DNA of 64,000 bases from contig JAHDVF020000657.1 in assembly GCA_022606425.2 (NCBI GenBank), positions 434,001 through 498,000 of the forward strand. The letters are read 5' to 3'. The first letter of the stretch is position 1; the number at the start of each line of letters is the position of its first letter. Under the pieces are notes generated by a model that ran no database searches, had not been told where the DNA came from, and was given only the letters and a program-made list of their open reading frames with translations. The stretch comes from Lepidostoma basale (Eukaryota; Arthropoda; Insecta; Trichoptera; Lepidostomatidae). Both the position numbers and the translations under genes were made by a program. Below, one piece after another: positions 22,726 to 32,984 of the stretch.

Positions 22726-23230
22726 CTAACATCACGCCGTCTCCCCGGAGGGGTAGGCAGAAAGAATGGAACGCCACACTGTTCTGTCCCGACATACTTC
22801 TCTCGCGTCCTCTACATTCATACATCTTGTCATGCACGCACGTCGATTTCTCTGACTCCTCACATGACCGACGTTCAATATTTGATTGATTTGATTGTGC
22901 CACGTTTTCCTCGTCCTTCCTCTATTTCTTGCTCCGTTCACGCCGTTTACATATACCTTCTTTACCATTCTGTCTTCACTCATTCTTTCCATGTGTCCAA
23001 ACCATCTTAATGACCCTTTCCTTATTTTGTTCATAGCACTTTCATTCGCACCACATTCACTTCTTATACTTGCATTTGTCACTCTATCATATACATATTT
23101 GCCACACATTCGTCTTAGAGATCTCATTTCTACTGCATTTATTCTACTTTCATCCTTCTTTTGCCAGTTCCATGCTTCACTTACATACATAAGAGTCGGC
23201 ACAAGAACACCATTGTGCACTGCCATTTGG
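22726..23230 (-). mobile_element. RTE-A LINE 3' end, 170-codon open frame
   Basis: The minus strand keeps an open frame from AVHNGVLVPTLMYVSEAW through MRSLRRMCGKYVYDRVTNAS and GSLRWFGHMERMSEDRMVKK to LSAYPSGETA. It is the most intact RTE-A C-terminus in the window and shows almost no decay, suggesting a recent insertion. It lies 400 bases into serpin intron 1, antisense to the gene. 5' truncation removes the RT domain. Confidence 0.85.
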
Positions 23231-23689
23231 CTTTTTTGGATAGGTTTTTGTTTTATTGTTGATTTTACGGAATACAATAAATATATAAAATATATACATG
23301 TCGTATATGTAATATATACATATACATAAGCATATATATTTCTTAACTATGCGATATCGATAGTTTTATCAGCATAAATATGTCTGTAGAAACGTAAATA
23401 CATTATGGTCCATCCATGAACCATTAACAGAGATTGGTCCAAGTTTATCACAGTTACCGAGAATCCCCAAAATGTAATTTATAATCTGAATATAAATAAT
23501 TAAATATTAATAGCAATCATTACATCTCGAATACAATTATAAACCTTGATTTGTTGGGTTAAAACTAAAATAAATAACCAAAACAAAACAAACATAATAA
23601 ATGAAATACTTATTTATTGTTTCTTGTACAATAATGTAAACTCCATGTTAAATAATTAATACGAATCAAAACGTCCATTTTCTAGAAGT

Positions 23690-24010
23690 ATTATTATATT
23701 TTATGGGAATGACATGTTTCGCCCTTCTAACACTTTAGTTCGTCCCACCTCAAATAACTAATTTTTGATTTATATAATATCATTTAGTATCCCCTAACTA
23801 TGTAACCATTGTCATAAAATTTCTTAACGAGTTCCAAGAAACACTTTCCAATATTTCTGGACCTACCCAAATAATTCTTTGTTAAAAATGTATAAAGTCA
23901 CATCAATTTTCGTTAATTACCATATTCTGCTTCATTCGAGTTGAAGTTTCGTCATATTTGATAATGCCTTAGAAGGACGAAACATTTCATTCCCATAAAA
24001 TATAATAAAA
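23690..24010. repeat. inverted-repeat element with hammerhead-like arms (family H4)
   Basis: The left arm has, on the minus strand, GGCGAAACATGTCATTCCCA. The right arm has tttGATAATGCCTTAGAAGG, then GAAACATTTCATTCCCATAA on the + strand. The outer edges ttctagaagttttattatat and ataataaaacttctagaaaa mirror each other. Core positions C3 and G8 are changed in this family (TTGATAA), so activity is doubtful. Other H4 copies: 35850-35960, 37855-38010, 47010-47160, 60325-60450. Confidence 0.5.
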
Positions 24011-24054
24011 CTTCTAGAAAACTGACGTATTCATTCGTATTAATTATATAAATG

Positions 24055-24135
24055 AAATACTCTTGACTTAAGAGAGTATCGTGTCTTCCTAATGTCGAAC
24101 CATCTCTGATGCATTCCTGGTATTATATATATTAT
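24055..24135 (-). repeat. dispersed repeat also found at the window's right edge
   Basis: The stretch agagtatcgtgtcttcctaa to ccatctctgatgca is the reverse complement, with few changes, of 63945-64000 (gcaatagagatggttcgaca). It has no coding capacity. Confidence 0.5.
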
Positions 24136-24424
24136 TTTACCTGTTCTCAATAGACGCACTAAACATTTATATTGTTCGTAATGTCTGTTAAGATAATATG
24201 CTGATTTAATTTGATTATATGTCACTTGCAACTACTATATTTTATTTCTGGAACCTTTCTATACAAAAAATCATATAAGTAAACAAATAGTAATTTGATA
24301 CATACAACTCTTGAAGAGTTTTAACTTCCTTAACGATTTTCCTTAAAGCTCCTCGATCCTGCGCCTTTTCGTATTTAAATAATCAGTATACGAAAATCCT
24401 AGTATTTATTTAATACGTAAAGTA

Positions 24425-26234
24425 GGGGAAGGGGGGGCTAGTTGTTACAGGGGCAAGTTGTTACATTCTAAATAACTCCCCCACTACTAGGTTCTGTGGC
24501 TTATGTGTCACATAGTATGTCCAAGTATCGTATCCGCGGTGCTCGACGGAACTTCGCTCTTGCCAGTCGTGCGTAATTCAAATAAACTCGATTATAGTGC
24601 ATTTCGTATCTGAAAGTAACTTTCGTTGACTGATTTTGAAGTTTAATTGTTCACTAACTATAAGAGGTAAGTTGATTTTAAGTAAATTGGTAAAACTCTA
24701 CATGTCTCTGCTTACATTAAGATAATATATCGAAATAATAACACTTTCCGTGTTAATGTTATAGCAATTTGTTTTCATTTTGGGTCAGGGGGGCTAGTTG
24801 TTACAACGATGGGGGGGCAAGTTGTTACTGTAACAACTAGCCCCACTACGTTTCCCTTTAACTTCAAATAGCATATTTATATAAAATTATTAAACTATTT
24901 ATTATTATTGTTCTAGATTTTATATAACAATGGTACGGACATATAAAAAAAAACAATTGGGGTAAAATTTCCGAGGAGACCTACAAAAGAGCAGCTAAAG
25001 AAGTAACAGAAAAAATATATCTATTCGAAGAGCTGCCAAAGCATACAAAGTAAATTTTATGACAATACATCGTTACGTAAAACGTCAAGAGAATGGTCCA
25101 ACCACATCAAACTTAGTGGGCTACAACAAGCCTCGGAATATATTTTCGGTCGATCAGGAAAATGAGCTTACATTATATTTATATAGATACTATATGGCCA
25201 TATAATCGAGATGTCTTTTCAGAGGAAGACTTCGAGCCTTCCGAAATTACCGATCGTCCAATGCCTGAGAACGTTAGCACTGAAAGTGTATTAATAGATA
25301 ATACCAACGAAACCATGGCAGAAACCGTTTCTATGGTCAATGAACCACATTCATCTTCTCCTTTATAACCTGCAACCTTCAGTTGTGAAGCTCTACCTTA
25401 AAATCAAGAAGAGAAATTATCTATTTTCACGGAACCGCAGCCATCAACAAGTGGCATCAATAAAATACAGCATACCACGCCTGAACAAATAAGGCCATAT
25501 CATAAATCTGAACCAAGAAAGGGGGTTAATTATTCCAGAAGAAAAAAATAATCAGCAATATTGACTGACACTCCGGCTAAGAACCAAATCGAACTGGAAG
25601 AGAGCTCGAGAAAACAAAAACAGGCCGCTTAATCAATTACAAAAAACATTTCGATGTGTGCATTTAAAAAAAAAACAGTAGAAGAAACTGAAGTAGAAGC
25701 AAGTACTGGATTCTTCTTCCAATTCGGAACATGAAGAATGCCTGTGTTTGGAATGTACGGAGAGTTTTGATTGCTCTAAATCTGGACGGGAATGGATTCA
25801 TTGCACCGCATGCAATAAATGGGCTCACATTTCCTGCATTCATTGCGATAAAGTTAATTTTAGATGCCAAAATTGTGATTCGGACATAGATTTAAGCGAT
25901 TAAATATTCAAAAATTAAATTTTACATGTTATTAAATATATTTTACATATTATTGTTAACAATTACATACATGTTTGATTTTTGTTTTAGTTCGTAACAA
26001 CGTGCCCCCACCCTGTAACAACTTGCCCCCCCGTGGGGCACATTGTTACACTTTGATTTTTTTTTTATAAATTCTATAATTATTTTTGTGGACTTTCTAT
26101 GAACACATGTAAATTGTTTTATTATATTTTAATACACGTACTTTAAGATATAATCAATATGATGTCTCTCAAAATAAACAGTTATCAGATATTCAACTTT
26201 TAATTTTTTTGTAACAACTAGCCCCCCCTTCCCC
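24425..26234 (+). mobile_element. pogo-like DNA transposon, 1810 bp, perfect TIRs
   Basis: The terminal inverted repeats are perfect over 25 bp (GGGGAAGGGGGGGCTAGTTG and five more) and are flanked by TA on both sides (24423-24424, 26235-26236). Just inside each end is a cluster of GGGGC[TA]AGTTGTTAC motifs in both orientations (24450, 24788, 24811, 24831 at left; 25994, about 26010 and 26030 at right), likely transposase-binding sites. The interior encodes a decayed transposase (24930-25903). It lies in serpin intron 1. Confidence 0.8.
24930..25903 (+). pseudogene. pogo/Tigger-type transposase remnant with PHD-like C-terminal finger
   Basis: ATG at 24930 opens MVRTYKKKQLG. After frameshifts it continues RAAKAYKVNFMTIHRYVKRQ, a pogo/CENP-B-type helix-turn-helix, then GYNKPRNIFSVDQENELTLY. 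The DDE catalytic domain is missing. The tail has TEPQPSTSGINK and ends in a zinc-finger block CLECTESFDCSKSGREWIHC, TACNKWAHISC, FRCQNC, with the Cys/His spacing of a PHD-like finger as seen at the end of insect pogo transposases. Multiple stops; not functional. The HTH and the finger are the two ends of an internally deleted gene. Confidence 0.7.
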
Positions 26235-26259
26235 TACATATATCCACTAAATCAAAGAT

Positions 26260-26750
26260 GGCAGTACATAATGGGGTTCAAGTGCCTACGCTTATGCATG
26301 GAAGTTAAGCTTGGAGCTAGCAAAAGAAGGATAAATGCCGAAGAAATGAGATCACTGAGAAGAATGGGAGGGAAAACGAAATATGATAGAATACCAAACG
26401 ACGAAATAAGGAAGAAATGTAAGAAAGATAAGTTTAATTAAAAAAATGATTCTTGAGATGGTTAGGTAATTGAACGAATGGACAAGAGAAGAATGGTTAA
26501 AATGTTGTATACAAGCAATTTGAGTGGAAAGAGAATCGGTGGAAGACCAAGGAAACATGACATGACCAAATATATCAAATACTTAAAGGCGACCACATTA
26601 GAAGTCGGATAAAAATCAACAAGCGTGCATGTTACGATGTAAGAATGGAGAGGAAGCTAGAGACGTATGTCAAGACAGAGCAGTATGGCGATTCATTCTC
26701 TCTGCCTACCCCTCCGGGGAAAAATGGCGTGGTTTTTATTGAAGAAATAC
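26260..26750 (+). mobile_element. RTE-A LINE 3' end (CKADD subfamily)
   Basis: The + strand matches the subfamily of 19028-19740: KMAVHNGVQVPTLMHG, then SLRRMGGK-like sequence and the closing ctctgcctacccctccgggg. It has several frameshifts. It abuts the right end of the pogo-like transposon. Confidence 0.7.
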
Positions 26751-26864
26751 GTGTACAGTCCGAAAGATTATGACATTTAATGACATTATAGCGTTAGAAA
26801 TACAGAAAGACTCCAGCGTATTTTTCAGTAGTTTTTTTTTTCAAATGTGAGCGTTTGTGGAAGG

Positions 26865-27070
26865 TTTAGAATATTTTAGAGTGGAAAAAGAATCGATGGA
26901 AGACCAAGGAAACATGACATGACCAAATTAATCAAATACTAAAAGGCACATTCGAAGTCTCAAAAATAGACGAGCGTGTATGTTGCGAGGTATGTCAGGA
27001 CAGAGCAATATGGTCCATCCTTTCTGTCTATCTCTCCGGGGAAATGGCGTGATGATTAGTTAGTTAGTAA
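26865..27070 (+). mobile_element. RTE-A LINE 3' end, second partial copy
   Basis: This repeats the last ~190 bases of the copy just upstream (gtggaaaaagaatcgatgga to ggggaaatggcgtgatgatt) and ends with TTAGTTAGTTAG. The two are in the same orientation about 120 bases apart, so this could be a local duplication or an independent insertion. Confidence 0.7.
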
Positions 27071-27384
27071 CTACTTCTTAGTATCAATGGCAAACTAGTT
27101 TCGTAGGGATGACACTATAAATAGCATCTCATCTCTTCTATTTCTCTCACCGTCTTTACTACGAATGGAAATGTAAAATTAAGTCTTGAAATATACTTAA
27201 AAATGCATCTTAATCATTTAATGCACAAACTTCTATTTGAAGGTCATATACCAGTCAGTTGAGTAACTGGTTTTTATCGAGATTCTAGGTATTAAAAAAT
27301 GACTGAACTGAATGTAAGAAAAATATTGTTACATTTATATATCTATGTTTTTGTGACATTATATTCAAATACAAAAACTGAATG

Positions 27385-27660
27385 GTCCATTGTTTTGGCC
27401 GAAACACTATGATACTTCAACATTATTACTGTTCAAATTTAAAACACTGTTATAATATCACATTTTTTTTTTATTAACTGAGAGTGTCGCGACAGCTGTT
27501 TCGCTAACCGATGTTGGCATCATCAGGGGTAACAATAAACTGATGATGCCAACATCGGTTGGCATAACACCCGATGATGGCAACATCGGTTAGCGAAACA
27601 GCTGTCGCCACACTCTCAGTGAATAAAAATAAATTGTAATATTATAACAGTGTTTTAAAT
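27385..27660. repeat. inverted-repeat Penelope-like terminal repeat (family H1)
   Basis: The outer edges aaaacactgttataatatca and attataacagtgttttaaat mirror each other. The left arm has the hammerhead on the minus strand. The right side holds two sense blocks, one truncated after GTTGGC (27540-27562) and one complete but with CCGATGA in place of CTGATGA (27570-27612). The edge cattgttttggccgaaacac recurs near 3935-3965 and 39540. Confidence 0.6.
27482..27532 (-). ncRNA. hammerhead-ribozyme-like motif (family H1), core intact
   Basis: On the minus strand: CTGATGA, stem II GCCAAC/GTTAGC around ATCG (one C-A mismatch), GAAA, C-AGCT-G mini stem III, GTC, then GCGACAC. Upstream TGT can pair with ACA and two C-G pairs form next to the core, giving a bulged stem I. 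All core bases are present. Confidence 0.5.
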
Positions 27661-27729
27661 TTGAACAGTAAAAACTTAATGTAGATATTGCTAAATAAAG
27701 ATATAACGGGGCAAGCAAGATGACTTCTC

Positions 27730-28380
27730 GTGGGGTCTCTTTCTCTTCTTTGTTGCTATAGACCTGTGTGGTCTGTTCTCCAAAGGGTTGCTCCTCCTGT
27801 ATGGTGGATTCCCAGTTTTCCTTGCATCTTTTAGTAGGTCTTTTAGGAGAACGACTCTCGTAAGGCTGATTATAAAGTGCAATTTGAAGAGTCTGGTAGT
27901 GTTTATTATTTGGACATAACCGCACCAGTTCCTCCTTTGCGGTCTACTCCACCTTATAATATCCTCAGCCTCACATATTTATCTTATTCTGGTGTTCCTC
28001 AAGGGATCTTTCAATGTCTTGCCTGTTATCATTCTCAATGTCTTCATCTCGGAAGTCCTCAGAACTTGATTGGTCCTGTCTCTATATACCCTTACTTCAA
28101 CGCTGTTGATATTGGCATTACACATGCTTTATAAATTCTCATCTTACTCTCAACCAGGTCTATGCATAGATATCTGAAGGTACTGACCAGTTCTATGGGT
28201 TAGTTCTCTACAGTCAAGTTATATATTTTTGTTTAATGTCATGCATTTCGTCTTTTCGATATAAATTGTTGTGTTATAATTATTTTTTTACAGGTATTGT
28301 GTAGTCTGTCTAGCATTTTTTGTAGGTCATTATAATGACTCATTATTATTCTATGATTATAGCATCGTTCGCATAAATGA
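27730..28380 (-). mobile_element. RTE-like LINE fragment (family G) with RT remnant
   Basis: The minus strand reads from an RT-like part (28200-28380; residues around the YADD region appear as cattcgcgaacgatgc-type decayed sequence) to a YPPHKRNN-like tail near 27780, shared with 1340-1620. It has many stops. Confidence 0.5.
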
Positions 28381-28606
28381 TTACATTAACGTGAAATTAA
28401 ATTAACATTATTAATAAAACTTTTTTATGGTAATAATAATAGTATCTAACCAATTTTTTTCAAAATAATTTCATAAATTTCCCGTATATAACCATTATAT
28501 ACGGGAAATCAATGAAATTATTTAAAAAAAAATGGCTAGATGCTTTAATTATTACCATAAAAGAAGATTAATTAATAATTTTAATTTCATTTCACGTTAA
28601 TGTAAC
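28380..28606. repeat. foldback element, 220-bp palindrome
   Basis: The arms start TTAACGTGAAATTAAA and end TTTCATTTCACGTTAATG, with TTATGGTAATAAT and CCCGTATATA pairs nearer the centre, so nearly the whole stretch is self-complementary. No coding capacity. Confidence 0.65.
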
Positions 28607-28616
28607 ATAGTCAGTT

Positions 28617-29062
28617 ATGCGGAAGATGCTATTATTATATGTTGCTATAAAACTAGAAAATACCGATCAACCTGAAACTGTAACATCGTCCAAACAAAGT
28701 GCCGAGCGAGTGACCCAAAGAGCTACGGAAAGAACCATGTTAGGAATAAGCCTAAGAGACAGAGTCAGAAACGATACGGTGAGAGAAAAAACAAAGGTCA
28801 CTGACATCATCCACCGGGTGGCGACTCTAAAATGGCAATGGGTAGGTTACGTAGTCAGAAGCTCAGATGAAAAGTGGACAAGAAGACTTCTGACTTGGAG
28901 ACCGTGGACGGCAAATAGAAGTGCAGAGCGACCGCAACTACGGTGGAAGCATGATCTGAGCAGACACGTAGGAACAACCTGGATGCAGTCTGCACAGGAC
29001 CTTTGTCCAGGAGTGGACGGGAATAGGCAGGCTGAGGAAGAAGAAGAAGAAGAAGAAGAACC
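28617..29062 (+). mobile_element. RTE-like LINE 3' end (family B) with (GAA)n tail
   Basis: The + strand open frame reads SAERVTQRATERTMLGISLR, DRVRNDTVREKTKVTDIIHR, then VATLKWQWVGYVVR and RPQLRWKHDLSRHV, and runs into GAAGAAGAAGAA. It is the same family as the RT fragment at 42570-43305, whose last readable residues (ANKLRVTQRVTQ) correspond to the first ones here. Together they show the domain order RT then this tail. Confidence 0.8.
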
Positions 29063-29099
29063 ATTATATATGCTTTTATATAATAGTTATAAGATGATT

Positions 29100-29760
29100 A
29101 TGAAAGAAATCATATCATCACTTAGATGATTTGGAAACATGGAAAGATTGTATGAACAAATTATGATCAACCTTCCCAGACCGATGCCATTGAGATAGTA
29201 CACATTGATTCTTCTTCATTCTGCCAACCGTGTTTTGATTAACATATGATTGAAACTTTTTAAATATCATACCGTGACCGCCTTAAAAAACGATTTATAT
29301 ACAACAAGAACTCACAGAATACGATCTCACAGAACACAGAGTTCAAAATGGCCTACGTGCTGCAGCTTTCTTGAAGACGTTCTTATAGTCTAAGAGTCTA
29401 CCAGAAACACCAAGCTGCGCATTTATAAAACCATCAACAAGCCAGCGGTAGGATATGGTTCTGAGTTGTTAGCAATGACTCTTAAAGAACCGCAAAGAAT
29501 CTTCTGGTTTAAGAATAGAGTCCTAATAATGATTCTGGGACCCAGGCCTGGTGTTGTAACTGGAACTTGGAGGCCTAAGAACAACCAAGAGATCTGTACG
29601 ATGACCCAGAAGCCCTTTATAACAAGCACTGTGAGACGCGGTCGCCTAGAATGGATTGGGCAAGTATGCCAAGCTGGAGAGACCAGTATAATCAAGACAC
29701 GTCAAGACCGACCGGAGTGAGACCTCAATGAAGGCCTAGACAGCTCCTAATGGATAATGT
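29100..29760 (+). mobile_element. decayed RTE-like LINE fragment
   Basis: The + strand, with many stops, holds a VLIMILGPRPGVVTGTWRPK-type segment followed by RRGRLEWIGQVCQ, the GHL..R-like motif of RTE C-termini. It does not match any other copy in the window closely. Confidence 0.45.
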
Positions 29761-29984
29761 TCTGGCTGTTTTGGCTAGGTTGGGCCAATCGGACTGCTGG
29801 GAGAATATTTTCAAAGGGGATTCGTAAATATATATTTTTACAAGGGTTTTAAAGTGTTTAATAGCTTGCTGAAAGTCATGAAGGACTCGAAATATTATAC
29901 CTTATGTGTTGTATAAAAATGTGCTAAGTTGTGAGAAATGTAATTTTGTATAATTAAATAAATTAATAAGTTAAAATTTAAAAC

Positions 29985-30255
29985 GTTCTTCTTCTTCTTC
30001 TTCTTCCTCAACCTATTCCCGTCCACTCCTGGACAAAGGCCTCCTCCATCCGCTTCCATATCACTGTCTTGTGCAGACTGCATCCAGGTTATTCCGACGT
30101 GTCTGTTCAAATCATCCTTCCACCGTAGTTGCGGTCGCCCTGCACTTCTCTTTGCCGTCCACGGTCTCCAAGACAGCAGTCTTCTTTTCCATTTTTCATC
30201 TGAGATTCTGGCTACGTGGCCTGCCCATTGCCATTTTAGAGTCGCCACCCGCTCT
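29985..30255 (-). mobile_element. RTE-like LINE 3' end (family B)
   Basis: The minus strand reads MATLKWQWAGHVARISDEKW, then RRLLSWRPWTAKRSAGRPQL and RWKDDLNRHVGITWMQSAQD, ending in (GAA)n. It is better preserved than the sense copy at 28617 and retains GHVAR where that has GYVVR. Confidence 0.8.
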
Positions 30256-30280
30256 TATGGTATCACAATTTTAATATTTT

Positions 30281-30330
30281 ATTTCGCGACAGCTGTTTCT
30301 CAATCCGATGTTGACATCATCAGGTATTAC
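30281..30330 (-). ncRNA. hammerhead-ribozyme-like motif (family H1), core intact
   Basis: On the minus strand: CTGATGA, stem II TCAA/TTGA, GAAA, C-AGCT-G, GTC, GCGA. The stem I partner upstream (TAATAC) pairs poorly. The inverted partner at 30349-30380 has lost the stem II region and reads GATGATGCCAGGCGAAACAG. The pair forms another foldback. Confidence 0.45.
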
Positions 30331-31050
30331 AATAAGTTTTTCGTTTATGATGATGCCAGGCGAAACAGCTGTCGCGAAAAAAATAATAAAAATTCTGATT
30401 CCATAAGAGCGTATTAAATTTTAATAGTTAATAATTTTGAAGTATCATAATGTTTCGGTGAAAAACAATATATAATTTATAATAAAAAATATAAAAAAAG
30501 ACGAAGGATCGAATATGTAAGTAGGCATGATCTCATAGAACATAGCGTTATCTAGGAACCTATTTACCGTGCAAAAGAAGGGTTAAGTACAATATATAAC
30601 AATAAGCAGAGGAAGTCGAGCATACACGTTTGTTTGTCCGGATATTTTTATATACAAAGCGGCTGGAATTTCCCGCGCCAGAGTGTATCATACTTTATTT
30701 TATAATGATTTTAACCTTATTATAACCCAGTGGTTGGCACACTCATTAGTCAAAAGAACCAAATATCAGCAGAATATCGATTAAGATTTCTTTTAAGAGC
30801 TAAATTAAACTAACTAACCATCACGCCGTCTCTCCGAAAGGTTAAGCAGAAACGTTGGACCGACAAACTGTTCTTTCCAGACATAAGTTTTTCTTTTTCT
30901 CGCTTTCTCAACATTCATATATCGTATCATGCAGGCACGTCGATTTCTCCGGCTCTTCACGTGGCCGGCATTTAATATTTGATTGATTTGATCGTCTTTA
31001 TTTATTAAATTGTAAATAAAACACTTGTTTTTCACCACTTGAGTATTATA

Positions 31051-31103
31051 TTTTACATGACTAGTTTCGGAAGCTACAGATGCTTCCATCTACAGGTTTA
31101 AAT
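31051..31103 (-). ncRNA. hammerhead-like motif, left arm (family H3)
   Basis: On the minus strand: CTGTAGA, stem II GGAAGC/GCTTCC with loop ATCTGTA, GAAA, C-TA-G, GTC, ATGTAAA. The core shows T at position A6, which in known hammerheads is invariant A, so activity is uncertain; the same change is in the right arm. Confidence 0.4.
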
Positions 31104-31136
31104 ATAAACTTATTTTTTTATATTTTTTGTTTATAT

Positions 31137-31187
31137 TTAAACCTGTAGATGGAAGCATCTGTAGCTTATGAAACTAGTCGTGTAAAA
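31137..31187 (+). ncRNA. hammerhead-like motif, right arm (family H3)
   Basis: CTGTAGA (31143-31149), stem II as in the left arm but with TTAT for TTCC at its end, GAAA, C-TA-G, GTC (31177-31179), then GTGTAAA. TTTAAAC upstream pairs with GTGTAAA downstream (one A-G mismatch), giving a long stem I. Confidence 0.45.
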
Positions 31188-31524
31188 TATAATACTCAAG
31201 TGGTGAAAAACAAGTGTTTTATTTACAATTTAATCATGTCCTACCACAAAGTGAATGCCGAAACAATAAATAACATAACATATTTATTCTTTATCATTCA
31301 CTTTTTCCAAGTGTTAAAATGACCCTTTCATTATTTTATTCATAAAACTTAGATTCGCACTGCATTCACTTATTATATTTGCATTTGACACTCTATCATA
31401 CGAGTATACAGATATACCACACATTTCTTGTAAGAGAAAAATGCTTAGAAAATCTTGTTTTCGGAAGTCGGATACAACTAATTCCAATGAACAATACAAG
31501 ATATGAATTATATTGAAAAAAAAC

Positions 31525-31720
31525 GATGATTTTTTAAAACTACTTTGATTTTTGTCTTTATTTCGATAGCTACCGGTTTCGCCAGGCTCGCTGGCATCGA
31601 CAGACTGGTCGTTGACGAAATAAAGACAAAAGTGGAAGTAATTAAAAACCATCGTTTTATTTAATTATTATTTAAAATGAACTTCCATCAAGAGATTTCA
31701 GTAAAATCATTTGATTCTAT
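31525..31720 (+). repeat. palindromic Penelope-like terminal repeat (family H5) with MNFHQEIS start
   Basis: The arms aaaacgatg, acttttgtctttatttcg and their mirrors surround, on the minus strand, CTGTCGA, stem II GCCAG/CTGGC, GAAAC, CG, GTA. CTTTATTTCG pairs with CGAAATAAAG as a distal stem I. The ATG at 31677 follows, opening MNFHQEISVKSFD exactly as at 12839. Conservation of the start peptide in both copies argues it is coding. Confidence 0.55.
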
Positions 31721-32555
31721 GAATTGTTAAGACATATTTTTGAAGAAATAATGATTAAAAAAATAGTTTTGACCGGTTTCGGCTGCTCGCTGTAATGATT
31801 TGAAGAGCAATTCAACAAAATAATAATAATAATGTCTAAATTAATTAATAGCTTTGCGGTTCTTAGGAATGTTTGGGTAACGCAATTTCGTATTTTGTTG
31901 TTTTAAATTTCAATTGAAATGCGTATTAAAATACTCTACAAATAATTACTTTTTAAATAGGTACGTCAATCGTTGGTGAGCAGTCAAATGGCAATTGGCT
32001 CGCGAGCAGCAGTTTGCCAACCACCGAGTATGAGGCATTAAATTACTGCAGAATTTGTTAATGACAGTTTTATGAATAATGTTAAAATGTTTTTTCCTAA
32101 AACCGGGTCAAAATGATTATCACCTTTTTCTGTACGTCATATAAAGTGTTCAACGAACCCACGTGATTCAACGTTCTTAATTTAAAAAAAAATTGTTCTT
32201 TAGATCTCATTTAAAAACAGCATAAAATTATGCGTTTTTTCGTTATTACCAAATTAATTGAGTACTTACCATCACGCTCTTCCATTCTGATGATAGCCGT
32301 TTCAAAATTCATTTAAGTTATCACGAATGACCGCGCTACGATTGGTTCTGTTTATCTCTATTTCGACCTCCATTCACATCGTTAAAGTGTACTTTCGTAA
32401 CTTTTTCCTTACCGTGCTAAAAAGTCCACACGCTACAGTGACGTGTATTCATTACATACCTGAAATTAAGCGATAATATTTTTCACGCTCAAATTTGAAA
32501 AAAAAAATACTGAAAAATACGCTGGAGTCTTTCTGTATTTCTCACGCTTTAAATG

Positions 32556-32945
32556 TCATAAACTTGTCCAAACAAAGTGCCGAGAAACTACAAGTGACCC
32601 AAAGAGCCATGGAAAGAGGAATAAGCCTAAGAGATAGAGTCAGAAACGATACGTTGAGAGAAAAAACAAAGGTCATTGACATCATCCACCGGGTGGCGAC
32701 TTTAAAATAGCAATGGGCAGATCACGTAGCCAGAAGCTCAGATGAAAAGTGGATAAGAAGACTGCTGACTTGGAGACCGTGGACGGCAAAGATAAGAGCA
32801 GAGCGACCGCAACTGCGGTGGAAGGATGATCTGAACAGACATGTCGGAATAACCTGGATGCAGTCTGCACAAGACAGAGTGACATGGAAGCGAATGGAGG
32901 AGGCCTTTGTCCAGGAGTGGACGGGAATAGGCTGATGAAGAAGAA
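32556..32945 (+). mobile_element. RTE-like LINE 3' end (family B)
   Basis: The + strand: KQSAEKLQVTQRAMERGISL, DRVRNDTLREKTKVIDIIHR, then after an in-frame stop a stretch matching RPQLRWKDDLNRHVGITWMQ. It ends TGAAGAAGAAATG with a short GAA tail. Confidence 0.75.
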
Positions 32946-32984
32946 ATGTCATAATATTTCAGACTGTATACGTCCTTCTTCAAT

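Larger units (their letters stand above)
31006..31232. repeat. perfectly arranged inverted dimer with hammerhead-like arms (family H3)
   Basis: Two ~105-base arms in opposite orientation (edges TAAATTGTAAATAAAACACT and its mirror) flank a 20-base centre. They differ at only a few positions. Each arm carries a hammerhead-like block, so the unit is head-to-head. It is inserted in an RTE-A copy. No coding capacity. Confidence 0.75.
30808..31420 (-). mobile_element. RTE-A LINE 3' end, interrupted by a hammerhead palindrome
   Basis: RTE-A sequence (plus-strand catcacgccgtctctccgaa to gattgatttgatcgt) stops at about 31000 and resumes near 31315 (aaaatgaccctttcattatt). The gap is filled by the palindrome 31006-31232 and some extra sequence. 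The missing part of RTE-A suggests a deletion with the insertion or a later rearrangement. Confidence 0.65.

Noticed and set aside
25162..25368. 68-codon frame as an independent gene
   Set aside because: It is the linker region of the decayed pogo-like transposase.
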